Origin: Fidelibacterota bacterium
GTDB taxonomy: Bacteria; Fidelibacterota; UBA2242; JAFGTP01
Direction: 5' to 3'
Assembly: GCA_016934035.1 (NCBI GenBank)
Contig: JAFGTP010000001.1
Location: 1 to 46,583, forward strand
DNA length: 46,583 bases
Shown: positions 8,579 through 16,871 of the stretch, piece after piece
How positions within the stretch are numbered: the first letter of the stretch is position 1
How the letters are laid out: each line of letters opens with the position of its first letter
Made by a program: the position numbers and the translations under genes
Notes under the pieces: model-generated
What the model saw: only the letters and a program-made list of their open reading frames with translations
Told to the model about the DNA's origin: nothing
The model's database searches: none

Positions 8579-9217
8579 ATGAAAATGTTAAAAAAAGTAT
8601 TCCTCTTGATTTTATCAGTTTCCGGTTTTGGACTGCCCGGTGATTTATCCATTGGCGCTGATCTTGTCAGCCGGTATGTATGGCGGGGCAGCGATTTTGG
8701 CAATGCCGCTGCTGTACAACCGAGCATGTCCTACTCAGCCGGCAATTTTGAAATCGGAGCCTGGAGTTCCTGGGCAATCAATGGCGCGATAACAGGAAAT
8801 GAAAATGATTTATCCATAACTTACTCAAAGGATGGCCTGTCAGTGACCCTTAGTGATTATTTCTTTCCTGCTTATTCCGGAAATGACAATATTGATAAAT
8901 TCGGTAATGATGGGGCTCATGTCTTTGAGGCAATGGTCGGTTGTGAATTTGGAAAATTCGATCTCCTTGCTACTATAAACATCTACGGTGCTGACAGTGA
9001 TCATTCAAAATATGCAGAGTTGGACTATAATTTCTATTCAAAAGATGAAACCAATGCTTCTTTCTTTATCGGAGCAGGCGATTTTTTGTACGTTGCAAAC
9101 AATAATTTCAATGTTGTTAATGTCGGAATCAGTGCATCCAGGGGTAAATTTACCACCGCTTATATCATCAATCCTGACCAAAAAACCTCATTTTTCACAA
9201 TAACCTTTTCCCTGTAG
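8579..9217 (+). CDS. Porin-like outer-membrane beta-barrel protein (TorF-type)
   Basis: This is a 212-residue protein with a signal peptide of about 20 residues. 'LSIGADLVSRYVWRGSDFGN' at the mature N-terminus is the typical opening of TorF-like putative porins. The rest alternates hydrophobic and polar residues with Gly and aromatic pairs ('FEIGAWSSWAINGA', 'LSVTLSDYFFPAYSG') and ends in an aromatic-rich strand 'KTSFFTITFSL' with the final hydrophobic residue expected of a barrel. AAAAGGAG precedes the ATG. The substrate is unknown. It is monocistronic, with a hairpin terminator about 200 bases downstream. Confidence 0.7.
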   Translation: MKMLKKVFLLILSVSGFGLPGDLSIGADLVSRYVWRGSDFGNAAAVQPSMSYSAGNFEIGAWSSWAINGAITGNENDLSITYSKDGLSVTLSDYFFPAYSGNDNIDKFGNDGAHVFEAMVGCEFGKFDLLATINIYGADSDHSKYAELDYNFYSKDETNASFFIGAGDFLYVANNNFNVVNVGISASRGKFTTAYIINPDQKTSFFTITFSL

Positions 9218-9413
9218 CGGGCAGTAGGCAAATTATCTGTCAATCCGAATGATGCATCAAAAATTTTCTCATGTTTCAAAAAAGGAAAAAATCAAAAGTC
9301 TGAACAGAAATTTTTAACCACTGAATAATACTGGTTCGTTACTGTCTTTGTTTATTTCTGAACTGATACTTTTCTGCCGATCTGTCAAACCAACCCTATT
9401 TTCTTCCTTCAAT

Positions 9414-9442
9414 AAAAAGTGAGAACTGATATCTCACTTTTT
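9414..9442. terminator. Intrinsic terminator, 11-bp stem
   Basis: AAAAAGTGAGA (9414-9424) and TCTCACTTTTT (9432-9442) are exactly complementary around a 7-base loop. The flanking A-run and T-run allow action in both directions. It separates the porin-like gene from the RmlC-like gene. Confidence 0.75.
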
Positions 9443-9515
9443 ATTTGGGGATTATCCTTTGAATTTTTCCAATATTTAAAGAAATTAACGAGGAAAAAAA
9501 TTAACAGGAATAACA

Positions 9516-10052
9516 ATGAAATTAACTTCAAAAGCAGAAAAGAGAATATTTCTTCAGGACTACTTAAAAAATGAGATGATTGAAGGAGTAGAAATCATTC
9601 AACTAAAAAGATTTAACGATGACGGCGGTTCTTTCACGGAATTGGGACGTCTGAGTGCTGGTATCCCTGAATCATTACCCGGATTTGAGGTCAAGCAGGT
9701 CAATTACAGCGAAATGGCGCCCAATGCCATCAAGGCATTTCATATCCATCGCAGTCAAACCGATGTCTGGTTTGTACCGCCGAAAGATAAAATTTTACTG
9801 ATATTGGCAGACCTTCGGGAAGGCTCACCGACAGAAGCTGTCATTATGCGCATACCTCTGGGTGATTGCAATTCACGGCTGATAAAAATACCACCCGGTG
9901 TCGCACATGGTTGTAAAAATATTGCCGGCGAAAAAGGTCAGATAATCTATTTTGTCAATCAGATTTTTTCTGCCGACCCTGCCATTTCAGACGAAGGCCG
10001 CCTTCCCTGGGACTTTTTTGGACCAGATATCTGGGAAGTTGAAAAGGGATAA
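9516..10052 (+). CDS. dTDP-4-dehydrorhamnose 3,5-epimerase family protein (RmlC-like cupin)
   Basis: This is a 178-residue cupin. 'GFEVKQVNYSEMAPNAIKAFHIH', 'TDVWFV', 'KILLILADLREGSPT', 'IKIPPGVAHGCKNIAGEKGQIIYFVNQIF' and 'EGRLPWDFFGPDIW' follow the RmlC order, including the His-containing segment and the proline-rich 'PPGVAHG' strand. Length is normal for the family. RmlC proteins epimerise C3 and C5 of a dTDP-keto-sugar. No other rml genes are nearby, so the actual sugar substrate is open. It starts an apparent operon with the U32 gene 24 bases downstream. Confidence 0.8.
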   Translation: MKLTSKAEKRIFLQDYLKNEMIEGVEIIQLKRFNDDGGSFTELGRLSAGIPESLPGFEVKQVNYSEMAPNAIKAFHIHRSQTDVWFVPPKDKILLILADLREGSPTEAVIMRIPLGDCNSRLIKIPPGVAHGCKNIAGEKGQIIYFVNQIFSADPAISDEGRLPWDFFGPDIWEVEKG

Positions 10053-10076
10053 ATGACAAAATCTCAGTCCTGACCA

Positions 10077-11339
10077 ATGACACATCAACATAAAAATATA
10101 GAAATTATGGCGCCGGTAGGATCCTATGACGCTCTCATGGCAGCCCTTCAGGGAGGAGCGGATTCTGTCTATTTTGGCGTTGAAAATTTAAATATGCGGT
10201 CCCGCTCTTCCAATAATTTTACTCTCGATGACCTGAAAAATATTGCTTCCATCGCTCAAAAAAACCAGGTGAAAACGTACCTGACCCTCAATACCATTAT
10301 CTATGATCATGAAATTGAATTAATGAAACGTATTGTAGACACGGCCAAAGAAGCCGAAATCACAGCCGTCATCGCCAGTGATATTTCCGTCATTCAATAT
10401 GCTCATTCGAAAATGGTGGAAGTCCATATATCGACACAAGCCAATGTCACCAATATCGAAGCGGTCAAATTCTACGCACAGTTTGCTGATGTCATGGTGA
10501 CTGCCCGTGAATTAACCATTGACCAGTTGGCAGAAATCACCCGACAAATCCGTTTACAAAACATCACCGGTCCAAAAGGAGAATTGATCCGGATCGAAAT
10601 TTTTGCCCACGGCGCCCTTTGCATGGCAGTATCGGGAAAATGCTATCTGAGCCTGCACGCCATGAACCAGTCAGCCAATCGCGGCGCCTGCCTGCAGGTT
10701 TGCCGACGTTCCTATAGGCTGGTGGATATAGAAATGGATAACCAGATTGAGGTGGACAATGAGTACTTGATGTCGCCAAAAGACCTTTGGACGATACACT
10801 TTCTGAATAAAATTCTGGATGCCGGAGTCAGTGTGCTAAAAATAGAAGGCCGCGCCCGTTCTCCCGAATATGTCCGCACGGTTGTGGAATGTTATTCCGA
10901 GGCAGTGGATGCCTGGTACAATGATGATTATACCGATGACCGTATCGATGTGTGGAAAAGCCGTTTGGAATCGGTCTTTAACCGTGGGTTCTGGAACGGT
11001 TACTACCTCGGGCAGCGGCTCGGTGAATGGAACCATCGCTACGGCTCCAGAGCCACCCAACGAAAAGTGTTTATCGGCAGGGTGACCAACTATTATACCA
11101 ATCTTCAAGTGGCTGAGATATCGCCCGATGCAAACCAGTTTTCCATCGGGGACCGCTTATTAATCACCGGGCCAACCACCGGAGTTAAATACCATGATGT
11201 CCAGGAAATCCGTGAAAATGACCAATCCGTAACCACAACCAAGCAGGGTGTTCCCTGCTCCATAAAAATCGAAGCAAAGCTTCGACGCTCAGATAAAGTA
11301 TTCAAAATTGTAGATGCAGACCAGGTCAAGCAACAATAA
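10077..11339 (+). CDS. U32 family peptidase/hydroxylation protein (TrhP/RlhA type)
   Basis: This is a 420-residue protein. 'IMAPVGSYDALMAALQGGADSVYFG' opens the U32 barrel. 'VHISTQANVTN' and 'IRIEIFAHGALCMAVSGKCYLS' follow, with further Cys residues in 'GACLQVCRRSYRLVD' and the signature 'VLKIEGRARSPEYV'. These conserved Cys residues bind an Fe-S cluster in the family. The best studied members hydroxylate tRNA U34 (TrhP) or 23S rRNA (RlhA). Older annotation calls them collagenase-like proteases. No strong ribosome-binding site precedes 10077; an internal ATG at 10107 is an alternative start. Confidence 0.82.
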   Translation: MTHQHKNIEIMAPVGSYDALMAALQGGADSVYFGVENLNMRSRSSNNFTLDDLKNIASIAQKNQVKTYLTLNTIIYDHEIELMKRIVDTAKEAEITAVIASDISVIQYAHSKMVEVHISTQANVTNIEAVKFYAQFADVMVTARELTIDQLAEITRQIRLQNITGPKGELIRIEIFAHGALCMAVSGKCYLSLHAMNQSANRGACLQVCRRSYRLVDIEMDNQIEVDNEYLMSPKDLWTIHFLNKILDAGVSVLKIEGRARSPEYVRTVVECYSEAVDAWYNDDYTDDRIDVWKSRLESVFNRGFWNGYYLGQRLGEWNHRYGSRATQRKVFIGRVTNYYTNLQVAEISPDANQFSIGDRLLITGPTTGVKYHDVQEIRENDQSVTTTKQGVPCSIKIEAKLRRSDKVFKIVDADQVKQQ

Positions 11340-11429
11340 TTTCTGCAAAAAGATGCCCCATCTTTTCTGGAAGTATAACTCTGCAGCCGGTGAAACCAAA
11401 AAATAATAACTGGGACAACAGGAAAAAAA

Positions 11430-11906
11430 ATGACAAAAATCAGAGGCTTTGAAAAAATCAGCCCGCAACAATTCGAAAAAGATATGAATAATTTCAATTT
11501 ATATGAAGATGTAAAATTGCCCCGTCGTGCTACAAAACATTCAGCCGGCTATGACATATTTGCCCTTCAGGATATCCACCTGAAAACCGGTGAAATGGCC
11601 GCCATTCCCACAGGTATCAAATGTTTTATGCAAAGCGATGAATGGCTTTCCATTCACGTTCGCAGCGGGCATGGTTTCAAATACAATATCCGTTTAAAAA
11701 ACCAGGTTGGTGTAATTGATTCCGATTATTATGATAATGTAAAAAATGAAGGCCATATTTTTGTCGCCCTGCAAAATGAAGGGGAAAAGGATTTTTTTGT
11801 CAAGAAAGGTGAAGCCTTTGCTCAGGCCATTTTTCATAAATACCTGGTGGCTGATAATGATTTTGTCGAAACCACACGGAACGGCGGATTTGGCTCAACC
11901 GGATGA
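11430..11906 (+). CDS. dut: dUTP diphosphatase
   Basis: This is a 158-residue trimeric-type dUTPase. Conserved motifs are visible in order: motif 1 'HSAGYDIFA', motif 2 'VRSGHGFK', motif 3 'GVIDSDYYDNVKNEG', motif 4 around 'KKGEAFAQAIFHKYL', and the Gly-rich C-terminal arm 'RNGGFGSTG'. It hydrolyses dUTP to dUMP and pyrophosphate, which keeps uracil out of DNA. AGGA lies 8 bases before the start. Its stop codon ends at 11906, immediately against the last base of the convergent gene, with no room for a terminator. Confidence 0.92.
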   Translation: MTKIRGFEKISPQQFEKDMNNFNLYEDVKLPRRATKHSAGYDIFALQDIHLKTGEMAAIPTGIKCFMQSDEWLSIHVRSGHGFKYNIRLKNQVGVIDSDYYDNVKNEGHIFVALQNEGEKDFFVKKGEAFAQAIFHKYLVADNDFVETTRNGGFGSTG

Positions 11907-12809
11907 TCAATCTGTCTTATCAACTATTCGAACCCTGGCTGGCGTCCTTTTAAAAGGATATTGGAGATAATTTGCATCAAAGTTCATTTTTTCTTCTCCC
12001 AGAGCTGACCAAAGAGCACCAGGAATTTCAGGATGGTCAATTAAAATATAGGGAAATGCCTCATAATCGGCTTCTTCAAAATCCGACAATCTCAAACCCA
12101 ACTCAAAAGACCAGATACCGGTTGAATAGGCCAGAACTGCATCCTGGGATTGAAAGGCATTGAAACTTTCAATAAAAACCGGATCAGAGTCGTGGTCTAA
12201 CGGAAGGAAAATCATTCCGGTTCGAAAAAAACCTGTATCCGGCCATTCTCTATCCTGCCGCAGGGAATAGAGAACCAGGGTCCTCTGATGGACTGTTACT
12301 TCTACATCCACAACCTGAAAAAGAGAATCCCTGTCAAATTCCAATAGAAAATAATCTTCTTCCTGCAGACAATCTTGAAATTCAGTGGTTTTAAAAGAAA
12401 TCAATGGTTCCAAAGTGATTGTGTTCTTCAACTTTCCGGTATGGATGATATGGTCTTGGTCTTCCAATAGCTCTCCATGTGTAAATTCAAGAGTCAATGA
12501 GTCCGTGCGATAATTAGCCATAAAAAAATAGAGGATAAATTTGCCTTCGTACCCAGTCCCGCCATCCTGATTTTCCGGCAAAGGCAGTGATAAGGAGAAT
12601 TTTCCCTTTTCATCGGTGTACGTGCTGAGATCAAAGGTTTTCAGCCAGATAAAAACTCCCGCCGGATCCACACCATCTTTTAGCTCAACCCGACCACTTA
12701 TTTTTTCTTTTTTCATTCTTTTTTCATCACTGAAAAATGGATTTTCAGTGCAGCGGACAACCAGAAGGAACAACAATGATAAAAGCGCACAAATATTCCT
12801 ATTCATCAT
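11907..12809 (-). CDS. Lipoprotein with carboxypeptidase regulatory-like domain
   Basis: This is a 300-residue protein. The leader MMNRNICALLSLLFLLVVRC gives a lipobox Cys at residue 20. Residues of about 35-110 form a CarboxypepD_reg-like beta-sandwich ('KISGRVELKDGVDPAGVFIWLKT', 'STYTDEKGKFSLSLPLP'). The rest is beta-rich with no recognised catalytic motif. It is coupled to the TonB-dependent receptor gene by an ATGA overlap at 12806-12809, with AGAGGTGAA before the ATG. That suggests a surface accessory lipoprotein for the receptor, such as a SusD-like partner in role only, since it has no SusD sequence features. The ligand is unknown. Confidence 0.7.
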   Translation of the reverse strand: MMNRNICALLSLLFLLVVRCTENPFFSDEKRMKKEKISGRVELKDGVDPAGVFIWLKTFDLSTYTDEKGKFSLSLPLPENQDGGTGYEGKFILYFFMANYRTDSLTLEFTHGELLEDQDHIIHTGKLKNTITLEPLISFKTTEFQDCLQEEDYFLLEFDRDSLFQVVDVEVTVHQRTLVLYSLRQDREWPDTGFFRTGMIFLPLDHDSDPVFIESFNAFQSQDAVLAYSTGIWSFELGLRLSDFEEADYEAFPYILIDHPEIPGALWSALGEEKMNFDANYLQYPFKRTPARVRIVDKTD

Positions 12810-15010
12810 TTCACCTCTACTCCAAAAGTAATGTAATATCTTCTGTCACGAATGGCAATTCCTTCCTGCAGGAGTTCCCCGCCCAAAAGATTGCGGGCAC
12901 TGAAAGCACAGGACCAGTTGGTGCGCCATAGATTAAAATTCCCTTCCATGTGAAAATCAACATTGGCAAAGGGCTCCAGTTTGATTTCCTTCAGCCCTTG
13001 TTCCGGATCATAGATAATACCAGTCCTTTCAGATTCTCTGAATCCAGTAACATTGATTGTCAGATGATTGAATAATAACATAGCATTGATAGTGGCTTTT
13101 GATTCCAATTTGAAAGGAAATGCTGCCTTATCATCAATCATATTTTTATTATAATTAAACTGTGTTTTGATCTTATTTTGCAAAAAGGAGAGATCCACTT
13201 TCCCCTCGATTCCTTTAATCTCTGCGTCTTTGTAATGGTCCAGAAAGGTAATCGGGCTACCGCTTAATTGAATTTCTCGATATTTGTTATTATAGGCATT
13301 GCTAAAAAAAATCCCGGTAAAACTCCAGTTCATTGGTGCATTATGATTACTTTTTACATCAATACCGATTTCTGTACTTCGCTTATTTTCCATCAGAAAG
13401 GGGCCGGAATTCTCAATTTTACTCTGATAGTGGTGCGACAAAAGTAACTGATAGGGCGTCGGCAACCTGAAGTCATTAGCATAATTGACATGGACTCTGA
13501 GAAGCATGGACTCATTTTCATTTCCAAAAACAGAACTAACCATGTAGGAACTTTTACTCTGATTGAATTTTCCATTGATGGCATAGGCAGAATCCCCCTC
13601 ATCTGCGATCATTTTGTAATTAAAATTAAATCCAAGACTGCGTAAATCAAGATGGCCGAGGACCTTATTATTTTCTATTTTGAATCCTGCAGAGAGGTCA
13701 CTGGATTTGCGCGTCAATTGTGAATGATTCTGTTCCAGGTAGAGAATTTTTTCCTTCAGATCCGAAATGATTTTATCGGTTTTGAATCCGACAAATACAT
13801 CAGCAGCATTGATTGGCAAAATATATTCACTTTGGAAAATCTGGTCATCATTCTCAATGTCCTGATAATTATTCAATCTGAAAGCATGGTCTTCCGTTTC
13901 TTTATTGGATGCCAGGGCCAGAGACATTTTCCCATATTTCAGATAATCTCCATCGTATTTTAAAGTAAACAGGGACTGACTTTTATCCAGAGAATCATGA
14001 TATGCATGATTTAAATAATCCCGATTGGATTGAATATAATTGGCTTTGATGGCATTTTCAGTTTTTCGGATAAAAAAAGTACTTTTGGAATTAATAGTAA
14101 TATTTGAATGGGTACGGTCAATAAAATCCTTATCGCTGCCAGCGTCCATGGGGTCTTCTATATAATAAAGTTGTGATGCTCCTTCATTCATTGATGCAAA
14201 AACCTGTAAATTCCACAGCTGTTTATAAAAATTCAACCCCCAATCCCCTGAATTGTAGGAACCAAACCGTTGGTAGAACCGCGCCAGATAATCCTGTTCA
14301 AGTTTTGGAATAAAATTGATCACCGCGGCCGAACCGATACCATCAAAAGTGGCCAGATTTCCGCCATGAATAATGTCCACCTGCGAAAGGGTTGAAGTAT
14401 TCAGTAGTGATAAATCAAAAATATTGTTAAAACTACTGTTCACTTTGATACCATCCAGGAGGACCACAGTTTCATCGGCATTGGCGCCGCGTACCGAGAT
14501 TGTCTTTCGGCCGCTCAGGCTTTCATCAACCATGATACTATTTTTTGTGACAATCAGGTCGGCTGCATCCAGGTATCCGCCGGAACTGAATTCCTTTTCA
14601 TGGAGAATGGTTATTTCATTGGAGATTTCACGGGTGTAACTGGCCTCTTGAGTTGCTTCAACTTTTATTTCTCCAAAGCGGATTTCAGTGGGTGTTAATT
14701 GAATAGTCCGGTATTTTTTACAGTCTGAGAGGGTCATTTCTCTATCGAAATAACCGACATGGGAGAACACAATAACCTGGCTATCCTGAAACCCTGAGAT
14801 ATCCATTTCAAAAAATCCGTTCGCATCGGTCGTCGTTCCGAAGTCTGTATTTTTCAGTGTAATATTTACATTTTTCAGGACGTTATGGGCCCTCTGGTCT
14901 TCGACGTATCCCGTTATTGTGTTATTATCAGCCCAAAGAAAAGAGCATAAAAAAACCAGGAAAGTTGATTTTTTTATAAACATAAACAGCAATGACGACT
15001 TGATTTTCAT
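12806..15010 (-). CDS. TonB-dependent outer-membrane receptor
   Basis: This is a 734-residue protein. I chose the ATG at 15010 (MKIKSSLLF), which has AAAGGT upstream; an ATG at 15028 has none. After a signal peptide comes a CarboxypepD_reg-like domain ('TITGYVEDQRAHNVLKNVNI', 'TTTDANGFFEMDISGF'). A plug domain of about 120 residues follows ('SGRKTISVRGANADETVVLLDGIKVN', 'NTSTLSQVDIIHGG', 'GSAAVINFIPK'), then a long beta-barrel ending in 'RRYYITFGVEVK'. Such receptors import iron complexes, cobalamin or sugars using TonB energy. The substrate cannot be read from the sequence. The lipoprotein gene downstream is translationally coupled. Confidence 0.88.
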   Translation of the reverse strand: MKIKSSLLFMFIKKSTFLVFLCSFLWADNNTITGYVEDQRAHNVLKNVNITLKNTDFGTTTDANGFFEMDISGFQDSQVIVFSHVGYFDREMTLSDCKKYRTIQLTPTEIRFGEIKVEATQEASYTREISNEITILHEKEFSSGGYLDAADLIVTKNSIMVDESLSGRKTISVRGANADETVVLLDGIKVNSSFNNIFDLSLLNTSTLSQVDIIHGGNLATFDGIGSAAVINFIPKLEQDYLARFYQRFGSYNSGDWGLNFYKQLWNLQVFASMNEGASQLYYIEDPMDAGSDKDFIDRTHSNITINSKSTFFIRKTENAIKANYIQSNRDYLNHAYHDSLDKSQSLFTLKYDGDYLKYGKMSLALASNKETEDHAFRLNNYQDIENDDQIFQSEYILPINAADVFVGFKTDKIISDLKEKILYLEQNHSQLTRKSSDLSAGFKIENNKVLGHLDLRSLGFNFNYKMIADEGDSAYAINGKFNQSKSSYMVSSVFGNENESMLLRVHVNYANDFRLPTPYQLLLSHHYQSKIENSGPFLMENKRSTEIGIDVKSNHNAPMNWSFTGIFFSNAYNNKYREIQLSGSPITFLDHYKDAEIKGIEGKVDLSFLQNKIKTQFNYNKNMIDDKAAFPFKLESKATINAMLLFNHLTINVTGFRESERTGIIYDPEQGLKEIKLEPFANVDFHMEGNFNLWRTNWSCAFSARNLLGGELLQEGIAIRDRRYYITFGVEVK

Positions 15011-15196
15011 ATTTGATACCTTTACCATACTAATCGCAATAATATTAAATAATATAGAATATCAAATAAAGTAAAAAATACTAAAAGCTGCCATTGAGGC
15101 ATAAAGAGTTACAGGTTGGAATAAAACAGATAAGGCCACTGAAAGCTTGACATATTATGAACAATGGTTTAAAATAACAAAAACATGAGGTATCCA

Positions 15197-15754
15197 ATGA
15201 TAAACACAGAATTCTGGTCAAAATCATTAAAAATGCAAAGAAAGCACAAAGATGAATTTTTTAAAACCCATTATCAGTCTCCAATCCATGAAGAGGACCA
15301 ATTAAATTTCAAAGGTCTGGATTACTATGAACCGGATATCAACTACAGATTTGAACTGAAGCTGTCGGAATTTGAGGATCATCCCTCTATTGAGATCAAT
15401 GACTCCAAAGGTCAGGTTCGTAAAATGCTGGTCTGGGGTGAATTTCATTTTGAAATCCAAGGGGTCAAGTGTACACTTCAGGCTTATAAATCAGAAGCAG
15501 ATGAAGAACGGCTCTTTATCCCCTATAAAGACCTGACAAATGGCAGCGAAACATATGGTGCCGGAAGATATCTGGACTTATATGATGAAGAAGATTTACT
15601 GGATACTGATCAATGGATATTGGATTTTAATAATTCCACAAATCCATGGTGCGCTTACAATGAGGATTACGCCTGCCCTTTGGTACCTCGGGCAAACTGG
15701 CTGAATATAGCCATCAAAGCCGGTGAGAAAGCCTTTTCACTGTCATCCCATTAA
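15197..15754 (+). CDS. DUF1684 family protein
   Basis: This is a 185-residue protein. I chose the ATG at 15197 (MINTEFWSK) because TGAGGT lies just before it; the ATG at 15185 lacks a ribosome-binding site. The sequence shows the family's conserved pieces: 'FKGLDYYEPDINYRF', 'GEFHFEIQGVKCTLQAYKSE', 'LFIPYKDLTNGSETYGAGRYLDL', 'LDFNNSTNPWCAYNEDYACP' and 'NWLNIAIKAGE'. No enzymatic role is established for the family. It appears monocistronic. Confidence 0.82.
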   Translation: MINTEFWSKSLKMQRKHKDEFFKTHYQSPIHEEDQLNFKGLDYYEPDINYRFELKLSEFEDHPSIEINDSKGQVRKMLVWGEFHFEIQGVKCTLQAYKSEADEERLFIPYKDLTNGSETYGAGRYLDLYDEEDLLDTDQWILDFNNSTNPWCAYNEDYACPLVPRANWLNIAIKAGEKAFSLSSH

Positions 15755-15875
15755 AAACCAAAACCTGTTTATAAATTATTTACTTTCTGCAAAAACAAAG
15801 ATTTACCGCCTCTTATTTTGTTTATTTATTAGGATAAACTCCAATAAAATCAGGTAAAAATTATTAAAAAAATTC

Positions 15876-15923
15876 TTGACTTATGAACTATAGTTCATTA
15901 CATTTATTATGAACTATAGTTCA
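15876..15923 (+). promoter_or_regulatory. Promoter with two palindromic operators TGAACTATAGTTCA
   Basis: Two exact copies of TGAACTATAGTTCA lie at 15884-15897 and 15910-15923, spaced 26 bases apart. A good -35 (TTGACT, 15876-15881) and a weaker -10 (TACATT, 15899-15904) stand 17 bases apart, so the first palindrome fills the spacer exactly. The second lies just downstream of the -10. This is the geometry of a tightly controlled promoter. The same palindrome is found at 38852-38865 before the DUF134 gene. Confidence 0.75.
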
Positions 15924-15962
15924 ATATGCTGTTTAAAATAAAAAAATATAAGGAGAATTAAA

Positions 15963-16154
15963 ATGCCAAGAGGTGATGGAACCGGTCCCGAAGGAAAAGG
16001 ACCCAGAACAGGTCGCGGATTAGGAAAATCTGCAGGTAATGAATCCGGTCAATATGTTGGCCGTCCTCGCGGCCAACATAATTTTGATCGGGATATGGGC
16101 AGAGGACAAGGTCAAGGCCTGGGTAATGGAAGAAGAAAGAACAACAAAATATAA
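15963..16154 (+). CDS. Small Gly/Arg-rich MPRGD protein (DUF5320-like)
   Basis: This is a 63-residue basic protein. It begins MPRGDGTGPEGKGPRTGRG, the N-terminal signature of DUF5320-type proteins that accompany NifX-like genes in anaerobes, and stays rich in Gly, Arg and Asn to the end. Unlike its neighbour it has no coiled-coil tail and no Cys. A strong AAGGAG sits before the start. It is the first gene behind the double palindromic operator. Function is unknown. The gene contains a perfect 11-bp hairpin (16053-16080). Confidence 0.75.
   Translation: MPRGDGTGPEGKGPRTGRGLGKSAGNESGQYVGRPRGQHNFDRDMGRGQGQGLGNGRRKNNKI
16053..16080 (+). repeat. Intragenic perfect hairpin, 11-bp arms
   Basis: TATGTTGGCCG (16053-16063) and CGGCCAACATA (16070-16080) are exact complements around the 6-base loop TCCTCG, inside the 63-residue gene. 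There is no T-tract, so it is unlikely to be an intrinsic terminator. It could shape the mRNA between the two MPRGD genes. Confidence 0.6.
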
Positions 16155-16165
16155 GGAGAATAATG

Positions 16166-16489
16166 ATGCCAAGAGGTGACAGACGTGGTCCCGATGGTTT
16201 GGGCCCAATGACAGGAAGAGGATTAGGTTATTGTGCCGGGTACGATAGCCCCGGATTTACCAAAGGTGTCGCAAGAGGTGGCGCAGGTTTTGGATATGGC
16301 CGGGGGTTCGGCCGTGGTATGGGTCGAGGCTTTGGTTGGAGAAACCAATATTTATACTCACCCTATCCTGTAACGCCGGCCTATAACAAGGAACAGGAAT
16401 TGACAATACTCAATAGCCAGGTGGCAGATCTAACTGCTAGTTTAGATTCAATCAACAAAAGAATTGAAGAACTAAAAAATGGAGAATAG
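16166..16489 (+). CDS. DUF5320-type small protein with C-terminal coiled coil
   Basis: This is a 107-residue protein. I chose the second of two adjacent ATGs because it gives the same MPRGD start as the upstream paralogue. The N-terminal half is Gly/Arg/Phe-rich ('GPMTGRGLGYCAG', then repeated 'GFGRGMGRGFG'). The C-terminal 40 residues or so form a heptad-like helix 'ELTILNSQVADLTASLDSINKRIEELKNGE'. Such proteins are found next to NifX-like and MinD-type ATPase genes in anaerobes, and no biochemical role is established. AAGGAG lies before the start. A strong terminator follows at 16549-16596. Confidence 0.82.
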   Translation: MPRGDRRGPDGLGPMTGRGLGYCAGYDSPGFTKGVARGGAGFGYGRGFGRGMGRGFGWRNQYLYSPYPVTPAYNKEQELTILNSQVADLTASLDSINKRIEELKNGE

Positions 16490-16548
16490 CAATTTATTAA
16501 AAAATTCTAAATCATTTTAGTTTATTTTAAATATTTTATATATAAATT

Positions 16549-16596
16549 AACACCTGTACTCTATGCAATGTCAGGTTTATAGAGTACAGGTGTTTT
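16549..16596 (+). terminator. Intrinsic terminator, 16-bp perfect stem
   Basis: AACACCTGTACTCTAT (16549-16564) pairs exactly with ATAGAGTACAGGTGTT (16579-16594) and is followed by a T-run. It closes the two-gene MPRGD transcript and separates it from the sirtuin-led operon. Confidence 0.85.
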
Positions 16597-16871
16597 TAAC
16601 AAAAAATTTTTATAATAATTCAGATAGGACAATGTGTTATCATGATTTTCTTTTTAACCTGCCCTAAAAAATATAGACCTAAAACCACAATCAAACATTC
16701 GGAGTTGCAGAACCTGAAAAAAACGACAATCCCAAACATTCGATTTTGGAAATTTAATCTTTTAACATTACCAATGAATAATGTTAAGGCTTCTGTCAAT
16801 TTCCGTTGATAAAGAGACTTATGGAAAGACAGAAAATCCTGAGTAAGAATATTTTTAAATATTAAAGAAAT
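16597..16871. promoter_or_regulatory. Leader/promoter region of sirtuin-led operon
   Basis: No gene is seen. It holds the 15-mer TAAAAAATATAGACC at 16665-16679, shared with the porin-like gene's leader at 8365, followed in both places by CAATCAAAC. It also holds a perfect 9-bp inverted repeat TTAACATTA/TAATGTTAA at 16762-16787. No canonical -35/-10 pair stands out. The TGAACTATAGTTCA palindrome is absent here. Confidence 0.4.

Noticed and set aside
16053..16080. Terminator between the two MPRGD genes
   Set aside because: There is no T-tract and the hairpin is inside the coding frame; the true terminator is at 16549-16596.
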